A stretch of 64,000 nt of DNA from positions 15,646 through 79,645 of the forward strand of contig CAWIQF010000016.1 in NCBI GenBank assembly GCA_963838205.1, written 5' to 3'. Position numbers and translations under genes: made by a program. The stretch is from CAIVVT01 sp963838205 (lineage in GTDB: Bacteria; Acidobacteriota; Terriglobia; Bryobacterales; Bryobacteraceae). Position 1 is the first letter of the stretch, and each line of letters begins with the position of its first letter. This document shows, piece after piece, positions 25,255 to 34,673 of this stretch. Under the pieces are notes generated by a model. It worked only from the letters and a program-made list of their open reading frames with translations, did no database searches and had not been told where the DNA came from.

Positions 25255-27429
25255 TCAACGCACAATCGACATCTCTGCAATGAGATGCGCAGCGCCGTCT
25301 ACCTCCGACATGTTCCACAGCATATAGCGGGTGTCCACATGAATCGAGCGCGTGGTCACCGGGTCGAACAGGAAGTTCGAGGCGACGGACTCATAGGTGC
25401 CATCGAACAGCAGCCCGACCAGCTCGCCTTTGGAGTTCAACGTCGGCGACCCGGAGTTCCCGCCAGTCGTGTCGACGGTCGACAGGAAGTTGACCGGGAC
25501 GTCGCCCAGCGACGGATCCAGGTACGGCGTCTTCTTGCCAGCGTGCACGGCCTGGATTGCGTCCAGTTGGTACTTCGGCGCGTCGAAGTCGCCGCTGCCA
25601 GTGTTCTTCTGGACGATGCCGGCCAGCGTCGTCTGCGGCTTGTAGTACAGCCCGTCCTTCGCGTCCACGCCCTTCACCTGGCCATAGGTCACACGCAGCG
25701 TACTGTTGGCGTCCGGGGCCACCAGGCCGCCCGCCTTGGCCAGCATGGCCTCCATATACCGTGGCGTCAGGCGCGAAACCGCGCCGGAGCGATTCTTCGC
25801 AAGCTCGCGATTGGCGTCCTCCAGTGGCTCCAAGGCCACGGCCAGGCGGATAAACGTGTCATTGGTCGCAACCAGGTCCGCGGGGCTCTTCTCGATCAGG
25901 CTCAGCCGGAAATCCCGCTCGCCGAGCTTGGTGCCGGAATAGAGCTTGTCGAGATACGGCTCGATGGCTGTTCCGGCATCTGCCTCCGGCATGCCCGGCT
26001 TCAGGCCGATCGCCTCATCCAACGCCGAAATCCGCTGGTTGGCCGGAAGCGCGGCGGCGAGACCCAGCGCCCAGCGCAGCAGCGCGCGGTCCGAGGTGAC
26101 GTCCAACGTCCTCTGGATGCGTTCCTGGCCTTCACGAATCCTGGGCCAGTCGCGCTCCTGGAAACCGGCTTCCCGGTCGATGTCGGCCCTGCCGCGCTCC
26201 ACAGAGAGGCGATACAGCGATTGGGCCGCGCCCAGATAGCCCGACGAGCCCAGGACATTGAACAACGCGGCGTCGCGCTCCCGCGTCTTCTCGCTCTCCG
26301 CCTGCAAGGCACGCAGCGCCGGCAGGACGTCGCCGTACTTCTTCTGGCGGACCGGGTCGGCCGCGATCCAGGCCTCGAGTTCCTTCTCCATCGCCTGCTT
26401 CTTGGCCAGGCTGCCGCCCTTCACCAGGCCCTCCAGCATGCCCTTCTGATTGGTCAGATTGTTGTTCAGGCCCAGCACGCGCCCGGCGATCTTCAGCGCC
26501 ACCGCCGGGTCCTTCTTTGTGAGCTGGTCGAGGATCGCCAGTTGCTCCTGGGCGAGGCGGATCGAGCGCGGCATCGTCCACTCGGTGGTCTCTTTCACCT
26601 GCGCGTAGGTCTGGTGACGCTGGGTGCGGCCCGGATAGCCGGCCACAAACACCAGGTCGCCGGGCTTGATGCCCACGCCCGAAACCTTTAGCCAGTGCTT
26701 CGGCTTGAAGGGAACATTCTCTTTGGAAAAGGTCGCGGGCTTGCCGTCCTTGCCGACATAGGCGCGCAGGAAGCTCCAATCGCCGGTGTGCCGGGGCCAG
26801 CGCCAATTGTCCGTCTCGCCGCCGAACCTACCGATCATATCGGCGGGCGCATAGACCAACCGCACGTCACGGATCTCCATCTGCGCGATCTCGAAGTACT
26901 TCAATCCGCCGAAGTACGACGCCACGCGGCAGCGCTGGCCACCCTTCTCGCAGGCGGCGACGCGCTCCTTCTCCCTGCGGTCGATCACGTCGTAGCGCTC
27001 ACGGTCGGTCGCCTTCGGGGGAATGCCGTCCAGAAGGGCGCCGGTGACATCGACCACCGAGGTCGTGACAAAGACGCGCGATCCCGGGCCGTTCGGCAGT
27101 TCTTCCTCGCGGGTCTTTGCCAGGAAGCCGTCCAGCAGCAGGTTGCGCTGCGGCGTGGAGTTGAATTGCAGTGCGCCCGCGGCGCAGTGATGGTTTGTGA
27201 CGATCAGCCCGTCCGGCGACACGAAGGAAGCCGTGCAGCCTCCCAGCGAGACCACGGCGCCCATGGGCTGCCCGGTCAGGTCGGCGAACTCCTTCGGATC
27301 GCCTTTGAATCCCAGCGCTTTCAGCTTGGCGCCCAACTCCGGCATCTGCTGCGGCATCCACATGCCTTCATCGGCATGCAGCCACGCGGCGCACAAGGCC
27401 ATCCCTGTCAACAGCACAACCGATCTCAC
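25255..27429 (-). CDS. S46 family dipeptidyl peptidase (DPP7/DPP11-like), exported
   Basis: A GTG at 27429 is preferred because it begins a signal peptide (RSVVLLTGMALCAAWLHA) and gives 724 residues, the usual S46 length (~710-720); the frame continues 31 codons upstream without features. The chymotrypsin-like triad is visible: His in VTNHHCAAGA, Asp in FGGETDNWRWPRHTGDW and Ser in TTGGNSGSP near the C-terminus. Between them lies the helical domain unique to S46 (~300-530). DEGMWMPQQMP at the mature N-terminus is also characteristic. Family members cut dipeptides from the N-terminus of oligopeptides in the periplasm. Specificity (hydrophobic versus acidic P1) cannot be decided by eye. It is monocistronic. 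Confidence 0.95.
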   Translation of the reverse strand: MRSVVLLTGMALCAAWLHADEGMWMPQQMPELGAKLKALGFKGDPKEFADLTGQPMGAVVSLGGCTASFVSPDGLIVTNHHCAAGALQFNSTPQRNLLLDGFLAKTREEELPNGPGSRVFVTTSVVDVTGALLDGIPPKATDRERYDVIDRREKERVAACEKGGQRCRVASYFGGLKYFEIAQMEIRDVRLVYAPADMIGRFGGETDNWRWPRHTGDWSFLRAYVGKDGKPATFSKENVPFKPKHWLKVSGVGIKPGDLVFVAGYPGRTQRHQTYAQVKETTEWTMPRSIRLAQEQLAILDQLTKKDPAVALKIAGRVLGLNNNLTNQKGMLEGLVKGGSLAKKQAMEKELEAWIAADPVRQKKYGDVLPALRALQAESEKTRERDAALFNVLGSSGYLGAAQSLYRLSVERGRADIDREAGFQERDWPRIREGQERIQRTLDVTSDRALLRWALGLAAALPANQRISALDEAIGLKPGMPEADAGTAIEPYLDKLYSGTKLGERDFRLSLIEKSPADLVATNDTFIRLAVALEPLEDANRELAKNRSGAVSRLTPRYMEAMLAKAGGLVAPDANSTLRVTYGQVKGVDAKDGLYYKPQTTLAGIVQKNTGSGDFDAPKYQLDAIQAVHAGKKTPYLDPSLGDVPVNFLSTVDTTGGNSGSPTLNSKGELVGLLFDGTYESVASNFLFDPVTTRSIHVDTRYMLWNMSEVDGAAHLIAEMSIVR

Positions 27430-28171
27430 TCTATTGACGGGAAACAAACCTCCATCACACGTTATGGCGAATGAAAACGTCCTCGCGGGCAGAGCCGCTG
27501 ACGTCCGCCCAGAGCATACCACTTGAACAAGCCCGCGTGAGAGATCGGGCGTGCTGTCAGAACTTTCCAGAGTCTGAGCCCGAGTCTCAAAATGTCACAC
27601 CAAGTCCGCTGTGCAGCGACTTTCAGCGACGCAAACCGCTCACGCAAACATGCCTGTCCGGTTGAGGCTCGGATGTGCTGGTCTGCATTTGGAAATCCCG
27701 AATCCGACCGCGCGGACAAGCCGCTGATGGGTGGCGGCCGTGCTCTGGTCTGTTGCTTAAAATCAGTGACTTGCAGGCAGCCGCCGCCACAAATTAGCGG
27801 AATTACCAGCGTCTGGCTTCCTTCGCCAGGACTGGTGGATCGTCCAAATTCGCGCTGCCGGAATTGAAATAAACTACGGGTCGAAACGGCTGTAACTGGC
27901 TGATCGGTAAGACTTGCCCTGATTAGAAGAGTGCTCAACCGGACAGCCATGTCACGTAAGTGGTTTCTTGCCTGTAAGGGTCGCCGGGTGAGGGATGTCA
28001 GCCAGCATCAGGCAGCAGTACCGCGCGTGCATGATTGGACTGCCTCCGGTCTCTACGTATTGCGATACCACTCCTGACGGTCTCTGCGGCCCCGTAAGCG
28101 GATGTCCTAGTCGGCCGAGCTGCGTCCGCTGGCGCAACAGCCCAGGCGCGCTCTCAGGAACGTGGCCTGCG
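27430..28171. other. Intergenic region holding the second MITE-like element
   Basis: Apart from the element at 27649-27951, no gene or clear signal was recognised. The frames that cross the region are short and show no family motifs. Confidence 0.6.
27649..27951. mobile_element. MITE-like non-autonomous element, copy 2 (303 bp)
   Basis: The left end CATGCCTGTCCGGTTGAG is identical to copy 1 (15464-15762); the right end CTCAACCGGACAGCCATG has one change against a perfect inverted repeat. The flanks TCACGCAAA (27640-27648) and TCACGTAAG (27952-27960) agree at 7 of 9 positions, consistent with an aged 9-bp target duplication. The interior aligns with copy 1 through most of its length, in the same orientation, but with many substitutions, so the two insertions are old relative to each other. 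Confidence 0.85.
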
Positions 28172-29395
28172 CTACTTCGAAAGGCGCAGGCCTTCCAGGT
28201 ACATTCCCGTAACGTGGTACCCCGCCTGCCATTCGCTTCCCTTGCCGTTTCGTATCGTGGGGTTCTGCGGGTCGTAGGAGTAGTACCACCCTCCGAATTC
28301 GGCGTCCATCAGATTTCGTTTGGCGAAGGCCAGCGACTTGTCGAATGCCGGCCAAAGATCCGTGCGGCCGCGCACTACCGCCCAATGCATCAGCGTCCGG
28401 AGGAACTCGCACTGTTCCCACCAGCCCTTCGGCCCGCGCACGGCCCGGTTATCGTAATCACCTTGCGTGAAGATGCCGCCTTCCTCCGCGTCATACGCGA
28501 CTTTCATGCCGTAATCGAGCAGCCGCCCGGCAATCGCGAGATACCGATTTGGCAGGCCCTTTTCGACAGCGTGGCTCAGCAGAAAGGCCCATTCGAACTG
28601 GTGGCCCAGTTCGATGTGTCCCCCCTTCTCGGCCGCGGCCGGTCTCCACTCCGCGTCATAAAACTCGGGCAGGCGCCCCTCTTGTTCCTGGAATAACCTG
28701 CTGAAAATACGGTCGGCGTGCTCCTGCGCATCGCGCAGCACCGCTGGCGAACCCGTCGCGTCGTGTAGCGCCAGCAGGGCTTCGAACAGGTGCATCATCG
28801 GATTCTGCGTGTTTTCACTCGTCGTTCTCGTATAGCCGCGGTCCGTCGTTGGCCTGAAGAAACCGGATGGTTCTCGCAGGTGCTCCTTCATTTGGGCCCA
28901 CGTTTCGAGCGCGGCGGCGGCGTAGCGTTTGTCTTTTGTGATCCGCGCGGCATGCGAGAGTCCGAGAATCGTGAATGCCAGTCCATAGCTGTCCTTGCTC
29001 CGGTCGATGACCGCCCCCTCCGGGCTCACGCGCGAGAAGAACAGGCCCTGCTCTTTGTCGCGGAAATGCTCCAGCAGGAAGTCCGCGCCCCTTTTCATGG
29101 CGTCCAGGTACGCGGGATCGTGCGTCAACTCATAACCTGCGCCCATGACGAAGATCTGGCGGTTTTGTGACACCAGTGTCCCGTCCTCACTTCCCACCGG
29201 CCGCCACTGCCGGTCGAGCGACACTGCGAAGAACCCGTTGGGGCGCAATGCAGCCGCGCGCCAGTGCGCCGCCTCGGACCTCAGCTCGGCGCGAAACCAC
29301 GCTGCATCGAGGTGCTTCGCCGTCTCCGCGGGGTCGGCGGCCATGGGCCGCGCGCCAGCCACCAGAATGGCAGCCATCAACAGCTTCTTGTTCAC
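28172..29395 (-). CDS. AGE-family (N-acylglucosamine/cellobiose 2-epimerase-like) protein, exported
   Basis: A GTG at 29395 preceded by GGAAGGA is chosen; it begins a signal peptide (NKKLLMAAILVAGARPMAA). The ~408-residue protein is an (alpha/alpha)6 barrel of the N-acylglucosamine 2-epimerase superfamily: SQNRQIFVMGAGYEL, DSYGLAFTILGLSHA, NPMMHLFEALLALHD, GHQFEWAFLL with the conserved His, and GPKGWWEQCEFLRTL. The family epimerises or isomerises free sugars (N-acetylglucosamine, cellobiose, mannose/glucose), normally in the cytosol; a secretion signal here is unusual and suggests action on periplasmic sugars. No adjacent operon partners. Confidence 0.85.
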   Translation of the reverse strand: MNKKLLMAAILVAGARPMAADPAETAKHLDAAWFRAELRSEAAHWRAAALRPNGFFAVSLDRQWRPVGSEDGTLVSQNRQIFVMGAGYELTHDPAYLDAMKRGADFLLEHFRDKEQGLFFSRVSPEGAVIDRSKDSYGLAFTILGLSHAARITKDKRYAAAALETWAQMKEHLREPSGFFRPTTDRGYTRTTSENTQNPMMHLFEALLALHDATGSPAVLRDAQEHADRIFSRLFQEQEGRLPEFYDAEWRPAAAEKGGHIELGHQFEWAFLLSHAVEKGLPNRYLAIAGRLLDYGMKVAYDAEEGGIFTQGDYDNRAVRGPKGWWEQCEFLRTLMHWAVVRGRTDLWPAFDKSLAFAKRNLMDAEFGGWYYSYDPQNPTIRNGKGSEWQAGYHVTGMYLEGLRLSK

Positions 29396-30461
29396 AACCC
29401 GTCCTTCCTGCCCTGCCGGAATCACCGTTGCCTCAGCCTGTCGCGCCACGCGAGAATGCAGCCGCTATACACTGGAACGTCTCAAGGCCGCCCGCGCCTT
29501 GCTCAGCACGTCAGCGGGTCGATTCTACATCAACCGGCGGAGCTATACTCTCTATCGGACTGGGAACAACCTACGGCATCTCGTTCGACTTCCGCCTGCG
29601 CAGAATCCGCGCTGGATTCTCAATGAAAAGCTGCTGGACACAACTGATCCAGAATTTCCTTTTTCTCATCCTAGGCACGATCGACTCTATACCCAGCGGC
29701 CTCCGGTGAAGCCGTTTTCTCCACGCGTGCTCGCGCACCCCTACGTCTTCGATCTCCATAGCCTGCTGGGCGTGATCCAACACGCAGTCAGCGGCACGCA
29801 CCCCCGGCAACATTAGCCCACGCTCCTTACAGTGCCGGAGTAGACGTTCTGCTCGCCGAGCATGGCGCGCGCCATCGCATTCGTAAGTGCCGAAATGTTA
29901 TCAATGCGGCTCGTGCTCTTTTCGCGCTCCGGCTTCGCGAACATCGGGGCACACTCCGGTTATGGAAAGAAGGGAGGGAGTTTTGCGAGAGTCCCGTCTC
30001 TCGTTTGGGGATCCTCCCGGCGGGTGCGCTTTGCGCTGGCCTGTCGAACCGAACCGCTATCGATAATCTTACTTCAGATCTTCGCTTTTTGTGCGCCCTT
30101 TGAAAACGCTTCGCGGAGACACGGAAGGACGGTTTGTTCTACCTGGCTGCGGTTGTGGGTCAATTCCTCAGACGGGCGCGGCTACGGTTCGATGCTCCGG
30201 ACGGGCGATCAGCCATTTGTCCGGAAACGCCACTTAGCGGGCACGGTCTGGGCCTCCGACGACACATCCTCCTCTCGTCCAGCGCGCTTCCGCTACTCTC
30301 GACTGAACCCACCTCCGGTCTGCATGCCTCGGCAGAGGAGCGCTGGGCTGCAGAGGAATAACCGCGGTTTTGCAAGACCGGAAAGCCGCGATTGCGCCGT
30401 TCCCGCGGCGGTGATAGTTGAGAGCTAAGACGCCTCCGTGCTGCGACGCCTGGCCGACAAC
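29396..30461. other. Intergenic, 1.1 kb, nothing recognised
   Basis: No gene, RNA or mobile element could be supported. Frames on both strands are short or Arg/Ser-rich and without motifs. A minus-strand frame near 29830-29950 (DNISALTNAMARAMLGEQNV) looks protein-like and may be the remnant of a lost gene. Confidence 0.4.
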
Positions 30462-33227
30462 CTACCAATCCACATCGATGCGGTACACCTCGCTTGTCGA
30501 CAGGTCCGACAAGACAACGGCTTCCCCTTCCGGAGTCCAGGAGGCACCCCGACCGAGGCTTCCGGTTAGTCGGAACTCCTTGACAGTGCGGATTTCCGCC
30601 GCCTTGCGCGTGGCCACATCCAATCGAACCAGTGCACTTGGTAGCTGCTGCCTGAACCCGTATACGTACCGGCTGTCCTTTGACCAAATGGGAAAGCCGA
30701 AACCCTCTGCATCGACGTACGTCCAGCGCCGGGTTTCGAAATCATAGAGGGCTGTTCGGGCTCCGAGCGCCACGAGATGTTTCCCATCGGGTGACCAGCG
30801 CGGCGAAAACACCTGCTCCGAGCCAGGTACCATTTGCACCGCGCCCGTCGCCAGGTCCACGATCGAGACGCGCCGATCCTGCATCGGAACGAGCCCTAGC
30901 CAATCCCACGGCGCGAAGACCAGCTTCTTTCCGTCGGGAGACCAGTTGGGATCGAAGCCGGGACCGTTCACGCCCTTCACCGGTTCCGCCTTGCCGCCTT
31001 CCACGGCGATGGTATAGATCCGGAAAAGATCGGTCCATGCTCCCCCTTTCCTGGTTGCAGCAAAGGCCAGGCGTTTGCCGTCTGGCGACCAGCGGGGCAT
31101 ATAGATGTCCAGGCTGTCTTCCAGCAGGACCTTGTCGCTGCCATCGCGCCTGCATTTCCACAATTCCATCGCTGGATAACTCACGTAGGCGATCCACTGC
31201 CCGTCGGGCGAGTAGTCCAGGCAATCGGCGGAAAGTCCGTCTAAGTAGGGCTCAAAGACGCCCGTCTGCCGGTTGAGCTTCATCGCCTCCCCGTGGCGCA
31301 ACCATCCGATTGCGTAAATCACGCGCGGATCCATCGGGTCCCCAATAGGGGAGTAATAGGCGACCGAACCGGCCGTCAAACGCTGCGGCTGTGGCCTTCT
31401 CATCCAGCCGAGCCAGCGTCGGCTCCCGCGCACGTAAAGCTCCCCTTGGGAGGCGAAGTACAACCTTTCCCCGTCAGGCGACCAACTGCCACCCTCTTGC
31501 TCCGCCTGAAACTCGGGCAGCATCGGCCGCAGGCCGGTTCCGTCTGTCTTTATCTCCCAGAGCTTTGGCGGGCCGTCTTTGAGAACGACGAACCCGATTC
31601 GCTCGCCCGAGGGATGCCAGAATGTGGTCGAAGGTTGCTTCCAATCGATCCGAGCAAGCAGCCGCTCCGGTCCGCCGTTGACAGGACGCGCAAACAAACC
31701 CTCTTCAGTGGCTCTGAGCAGCGTCTTGAGATTGGGGGAAACGGAATATGTGTTGAAGGTGACTAATTCACCAATCCGTCGCGGCTTACTGCCATCGAAA
31801 CCCGCCAGCCACATCTCTTCGCGTAGGTAGTCCAGTGTCCAATTGAAGATCAGGATGGCGCCTTGCCGGGGATTCACCTGCCGCAGCTCGGCGTGGCACT
31901 CCGGGTTGAGGAACGGCATTCTCTCCGGTCGCGACTCGCCTCCCTCGCTGGAGACGGACCAGAACCCGGTATCCCACGCGGTATATAGGATCCGGCCCGC
32001 GTGCACGGTCACGTTGTCGGAGGCCCGATAGACCCCTGTGGTCAATTGAGTCACCCGCACCTTGGGTGCCGGGACGGGCCATAATCCGGTGACGAGGATG
32101 GCCGCGATCAGCACGCCCGCGGCCCACCACAGCCGCGCCCGCGCACGCGCCGGCTTCTCCGCCGCCGCCAGACGCACTGATTCCGATTCCGCCTTCACGT
32201 CCTCCAGCGCCACCTTGACTTCCGCCATGCTCTGCCACCGGCGCGCCGGGTCCTTGCGCAGGCAGCGGGCGACGATGCGCTCGAGATCCTGCGGAACCTC
32301 GTCCCCCAGCGGCGCCGGGTCGCTGTGCAGAATCGCTGCCAGCGTCGAAACAACGGACTCGCCCTTGAAAGCCTTGCGGCCGGAGAGCATCTCATACAGC
32401 ACCGAGCCGAAACTGAACACGTCCGAGCGCGCGTCCACCGGTTTGCCTTCGGCCTGCTCGGGCGACATGTAGGACGCCGTTCCCATCACCATCCCCGGCT
32501 CGGTTCGCTCGCTGAGCATCTCCGGAGTAGCTTCCTCGCCGGTTTGTCCCGCACGGACCTGGGCCAGGCCGAAGTCCACAATCTTCACCCGCCCGTCGCG
32601 GGTGAGCAGAATGTTGTCCGGCTTCAGATCCCGATGGACAATCCCGGCCTCGTGCACCGCCGCCAGGCCGCCCGCGATTTGGACGGCGATATCCAGCGTC
32701 TTGCGCAGCCCGAACCTGGTCTTGCACAGCGGTTCGCCATCCACCAGTTCGCTGACGATGTAACAGATGCCTTCTTCCGTGCCCACATCGAATACCGCCA
32801 CGATGTTGGGGTGGTTCAACGCCGCCACCGCTCGCGCTTCCTTTTCGAAGCGCTGTCGTCGCGAGGCGTCGCCGACGACCTCCGCCGGCAGGACCTTCAG
32901 CGCCACGTCGCGGCCCAGGCGGCTATCGCTGGCCTTGTACACCACGCCCATGCCACCTGCGCCCAGGCGACCCAGCACCTTGTACGGCCCGATGGCCCTA
33001 CCGCTGAGGTCCTCGTCCATGATGCCGGCGCCGACCCCTGCTTCGGCGACGGCCTTGGCAAGCGTACCGCCCTCCTCGGCGTCGTGGGCCAACAGCGACT
33101 CTATCTCTTTGCGTAGCGCCTCGTCTCCGCCACAAACCTGGTCCAGGAAGTCCGGTCGCGCCTTTGGCGCAAGCTCGGCGGCTTGATGGAAGATCTCTTC
33201 GATGCGCTGCCAGCGGCTGTCACTCAT
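30462..33227 (-). CDS. Serine/threonine protein kinase with WD40-like (PD40/TolB) periplasmic repeats
   Basis: The 921-residue product starts with a helical region (SDSRWQRIEEIFHQAAEL), typical of acidobacterial kinases, then a Hanks-type kinase domain (~80-345): GRLGAGGMGVVYKA, catalytic Lys in DVALKVLP, HRDLKPDNILL, VDFGLAQ and ASYMSPEQAEGKP. A single membrane helix follows (~371-390: LWWAAGVLIAAILVTGLWPV). The rest (~400-915) is a beta-propeller-like series of TolB/PD40 repeats with the signature WSPDGE/K (WSPDGERLYFAS, YSPDGQWIAYVS, WSPDGKRLAFAA, WSPDGKKLVFAP). The sensor half should face the periplasm. The ECF sigma factor 140 bp upstream on the same strand is the usual partner in Solibacteres, so the pair probably forms one signalling unit. 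Confidence 0.95.
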   Translation of the reverse strand: MSDSRWQRIEEIFHQAAELAPKARPDFLDQVCGGDEALRKEIESLLAHDAEEGGTLAKAVAEAGVGAGIMDEDLSGRAIGPYKVLGRLGAGGMGVVYKASDSRLGRDVALKVLPAEVVGDASRRQRFEKEARAVAALNHPNIVAVFDVGTEEGICYIVSELVDGEPLCKTRFGLRKTLDIAVQIAGGLAAVHEAGIVHRDLKPDNILLTRDGRVKIVDFGLAQVRAGQTGEEATPEMLSERTEPGMVMGTASYMSPEQAEGKPVDARSDVFSFGSVLYEMLSGRKAFKGESVVSTLAAILHSDPAPLGDEVPQDLERIVARCLRKDPARRWQSMAEVKVALEDVKAESESVRLAAAEKPARARARLWWAAGVLIAAILVTGLWPVPAPKVRVTQLTTGVYRASDNVTVHAGRILYTAWDTGFWSVSSEGGESRPERMPFLNPECHAELRQVNPRQGAILIFNWTLDYLREEMWLAGFDGSKPRRIGELVTFNTYSVSPNLKTLLRATEEGLFARPVNGGPERLLARIDWKQPSTTFWHPSGERIGFVVLKDGPPKLWEIKTDGTGLRPMLPEFQAEQEGGSWSPDGERLYFASQGELYVRGSRRWLGWMRRPQPQRLTAGSVAYYSPIGDPMDPRVIYAIGWLRHGEAMKLNRQTGVFEPYLDGLSADCLDYSPDGQWIAYVSYPAMELWKCRRDGSDKVLLEDSLDIYMPRWSPDGKRLAFAATRKGGAWTDLFRIYTIAVEGGKAEPVKGVNGPGFDPNWSPDGKKLVFAPWDWLGLVPMQDRRVSIVDLATGAVQMVPGSEQVFSPRWSPDGKHLVALGARTALYDFETRRWTYVDAEGFGFPIWSKDSRYVYGFRQQLPSALVRLDVATRKAAEIRTVKEFRLTGSLGRGASWTPEGEAVVLSDLSTSEVYRIDVDW

Positions 33228-33367
33228 ATCGCGCGCCAGTCCAACCCTTCTTGTTCAAGCGTATTGTCCCATAAGAATCCGAACTGCTCCATCTGGGGAA
33301 GGCAGTAGGTGGAGTCGTCCGCATTGACGATTGCGGAAGCACGTGGAGCAACGTTGTCGGCGTATCT

Positions 33368-33943
33368 TCAGCGCTCGGCGCCGCCGCTAAGAAACCTCCG
33401 TAACCACGCCTCCCCCAGCCGCAGGTCGCGCTTCACTGTGGCGACAGTCAGACCCAGGGCGGCCGCCACCTCTTCGCGCTCCATGCCCCCGAAATATCGC
33501 AGTTCGATCACCTTGGCCTTGCGCTCGTCCACGGCCGCCAGCCGGTCGAGCGCCTCGTTTATCTCCAGAATGTCCGGCATGCGGTTCGGAGCGACGGCCA
33601 TCCAGCCGTCCAATGTGACGGGCGTTCCGGCACCGCCCCGTTTGTCGGCCTGCTGCGCCCGCGCGTGATCCACCAGGATCATGCGCATCAGCCGGGCGGC
33701 GATGCCGAAAAAATGCGCCCGGTTCTCCCACTCCACGTGCTGCGAGGGATCGAGTAATCGCAGGAATGCTTCATTGATCAGCGCCGTCGGCTGGAGCGTC
33801 TGGTTAGGCCGTCCCCGGCGTAAGTACGCCCGCGCAACCTTGTGCAATTCGCGATAGACCTGCGGTGTCAGTTGTTCGAGCGCTCCCGGTTCGCCTCGTC
33901 CCCAGGCGATCAGCAATTGGGAAACTGACGCAGATCCTCCCAT
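33368..33943 (-). CDS. ECF-type RNA polymerase sigma factor
   Basis: The 191-residue product matches the PF07638-type ECF group common in Acidobacteria and Planctomycetes: region 2 with VYRELHKVARAYLRR, TLQPTALINEAFLRLL and NRAHFFGIAARLMRMILVDH, and region 4 with VIELRYFGGMEREEVAAALG and the recognition helix TVATVKRDLRLGEAWLRR. No anti-sigma factor is adjacent; the Ser/Thr kinase immediately downstream (140 bp) presumably takes that role, as in other ECF-kinase pairs. ATG at 33943 gives the normal length; no strong ribosome site was seen. Confidence 0.92.
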   Translation of the reverse strand: MGGSASVSQLLIAWGRGEPGALEQLTPQVYRELHKVARAYLRRGRPNQTLQPTALINEAFLRLLDPSQHVEWENRAHFFGIAARLMRMILVDHARAQQADKRGGAGTPVTLDGWMAVAPNRMPDILEINEALDRLAAVDERKAKVIELRYFGGMEREEVAAALGLTVATVKRDLRLGEAWLRRFLSGGAER

Positions 33944-34129
33944 CCAAAGAATTCTGTCATGAATTCTCGCAATCCGTTAGCCGTTTGGTTCTCCGTTTCC
34001 GAAGATCCTAAGTGAAGGCCGGAGGGAAACCAGGAGATCAGGTCATGGCGAGCGCGACAACCAAACTCGTCGTTGCAGGATTTCTGGTGGACCTCAGCCC
34101 ATCAACTACTGGGACTTTGGAGGAACACT

Positions 34130-34549
34130 ATGAAGAACAGAACTTTCGCTACGTTAGGTCTACTGGCGTTGCTCGCAACAGTTTCCGCGTTTGGCCAACA
34201 GCGCATGAAAATTGACATCCCGTTTGAATTCAGCACCGGCTCCACGGTCATGCCCGCCGGTCAGTATACGGTAGCCCAGGAGTCACAGTCAGGGTTTACG
34301 AATCTCGCGTGCTATGCCTGCAAAGTCGATGTGCGTTTCCTCACGTACCAAGTCGGTAGCTATGCCGCGCGCAATGAGTCCAGCAAACTCGTGTTCAACA
34401 AATACGGAGACAAGTACTTCCTCTCCTCCGTTTGGATGCCCGGCCGCGGTGTGGGAAACGCTTTGCCCACATCCAAGACCGAAAGTGAAACCGCCCTTCG
34501 CGCCGCGCTAACGCCAGCGACCCAGGTCGTGCTCGTCGCGCGGCGGTAA
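34130..34549 (+). CDS. Small secreted protein, acidobacterial, function unknown
   Basis: GGAGGA lies six bases before the ATG. The 139-residue product has a signal peptide (KNRTFATLGLLALLATVSAF, cleavage after AFG) and a compact beta-rich body: KIDIPFEFSTGSTVMPAGQY, two Cys (ACYACK), then FNKYGDKYFLSSVWMPG. Short secreted proteins with the I-P-F-x-F...LPAGxY pattern are frequent in Acidobacteria, with no known role. A perfect terminator hairpin 20 bp after the stop shows that the gene is a complete single transcription unit. Confidence 0.85.
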   Translation: MKNRTFATLGLLALLATVSAFGQQRMKIDIPFEFSTGSTVMPAGQYTVAQESQSGFTNLACYACKVDVRFLTYQVGSYAARNESSKLVFNKYGDKYFLSSVWMPGRGVGNALPTSKTESETALRAALTPATQVVLVARR

Positions 34550-34568
34550 CACCGCCGATAACGACTGT

Positions 34569-34610
34569 GACGGCCCGGATGCCTGCGCGCGTCCGGGCCG
34601 TCCTGTTTTT
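34569..34610 (+). terminator. Rho-independent terminator of the small secreted protein gene
   Basis: GACGGCCCGGA (34569-34579) and TCCGGGCCGTC (34592-34602) form a perfect 11-bp stem with a 12-base loop, followed by CTGTTTTT. It lies 20 bp after the stop codon. Confidence 0.9.
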
Positions 34611-34673
34611 CTCCCCCGCGATTACCCCGAGTGCCGGCGGTCCCTTCGGCGCTATCCTGAGCTCCAATAGCCT

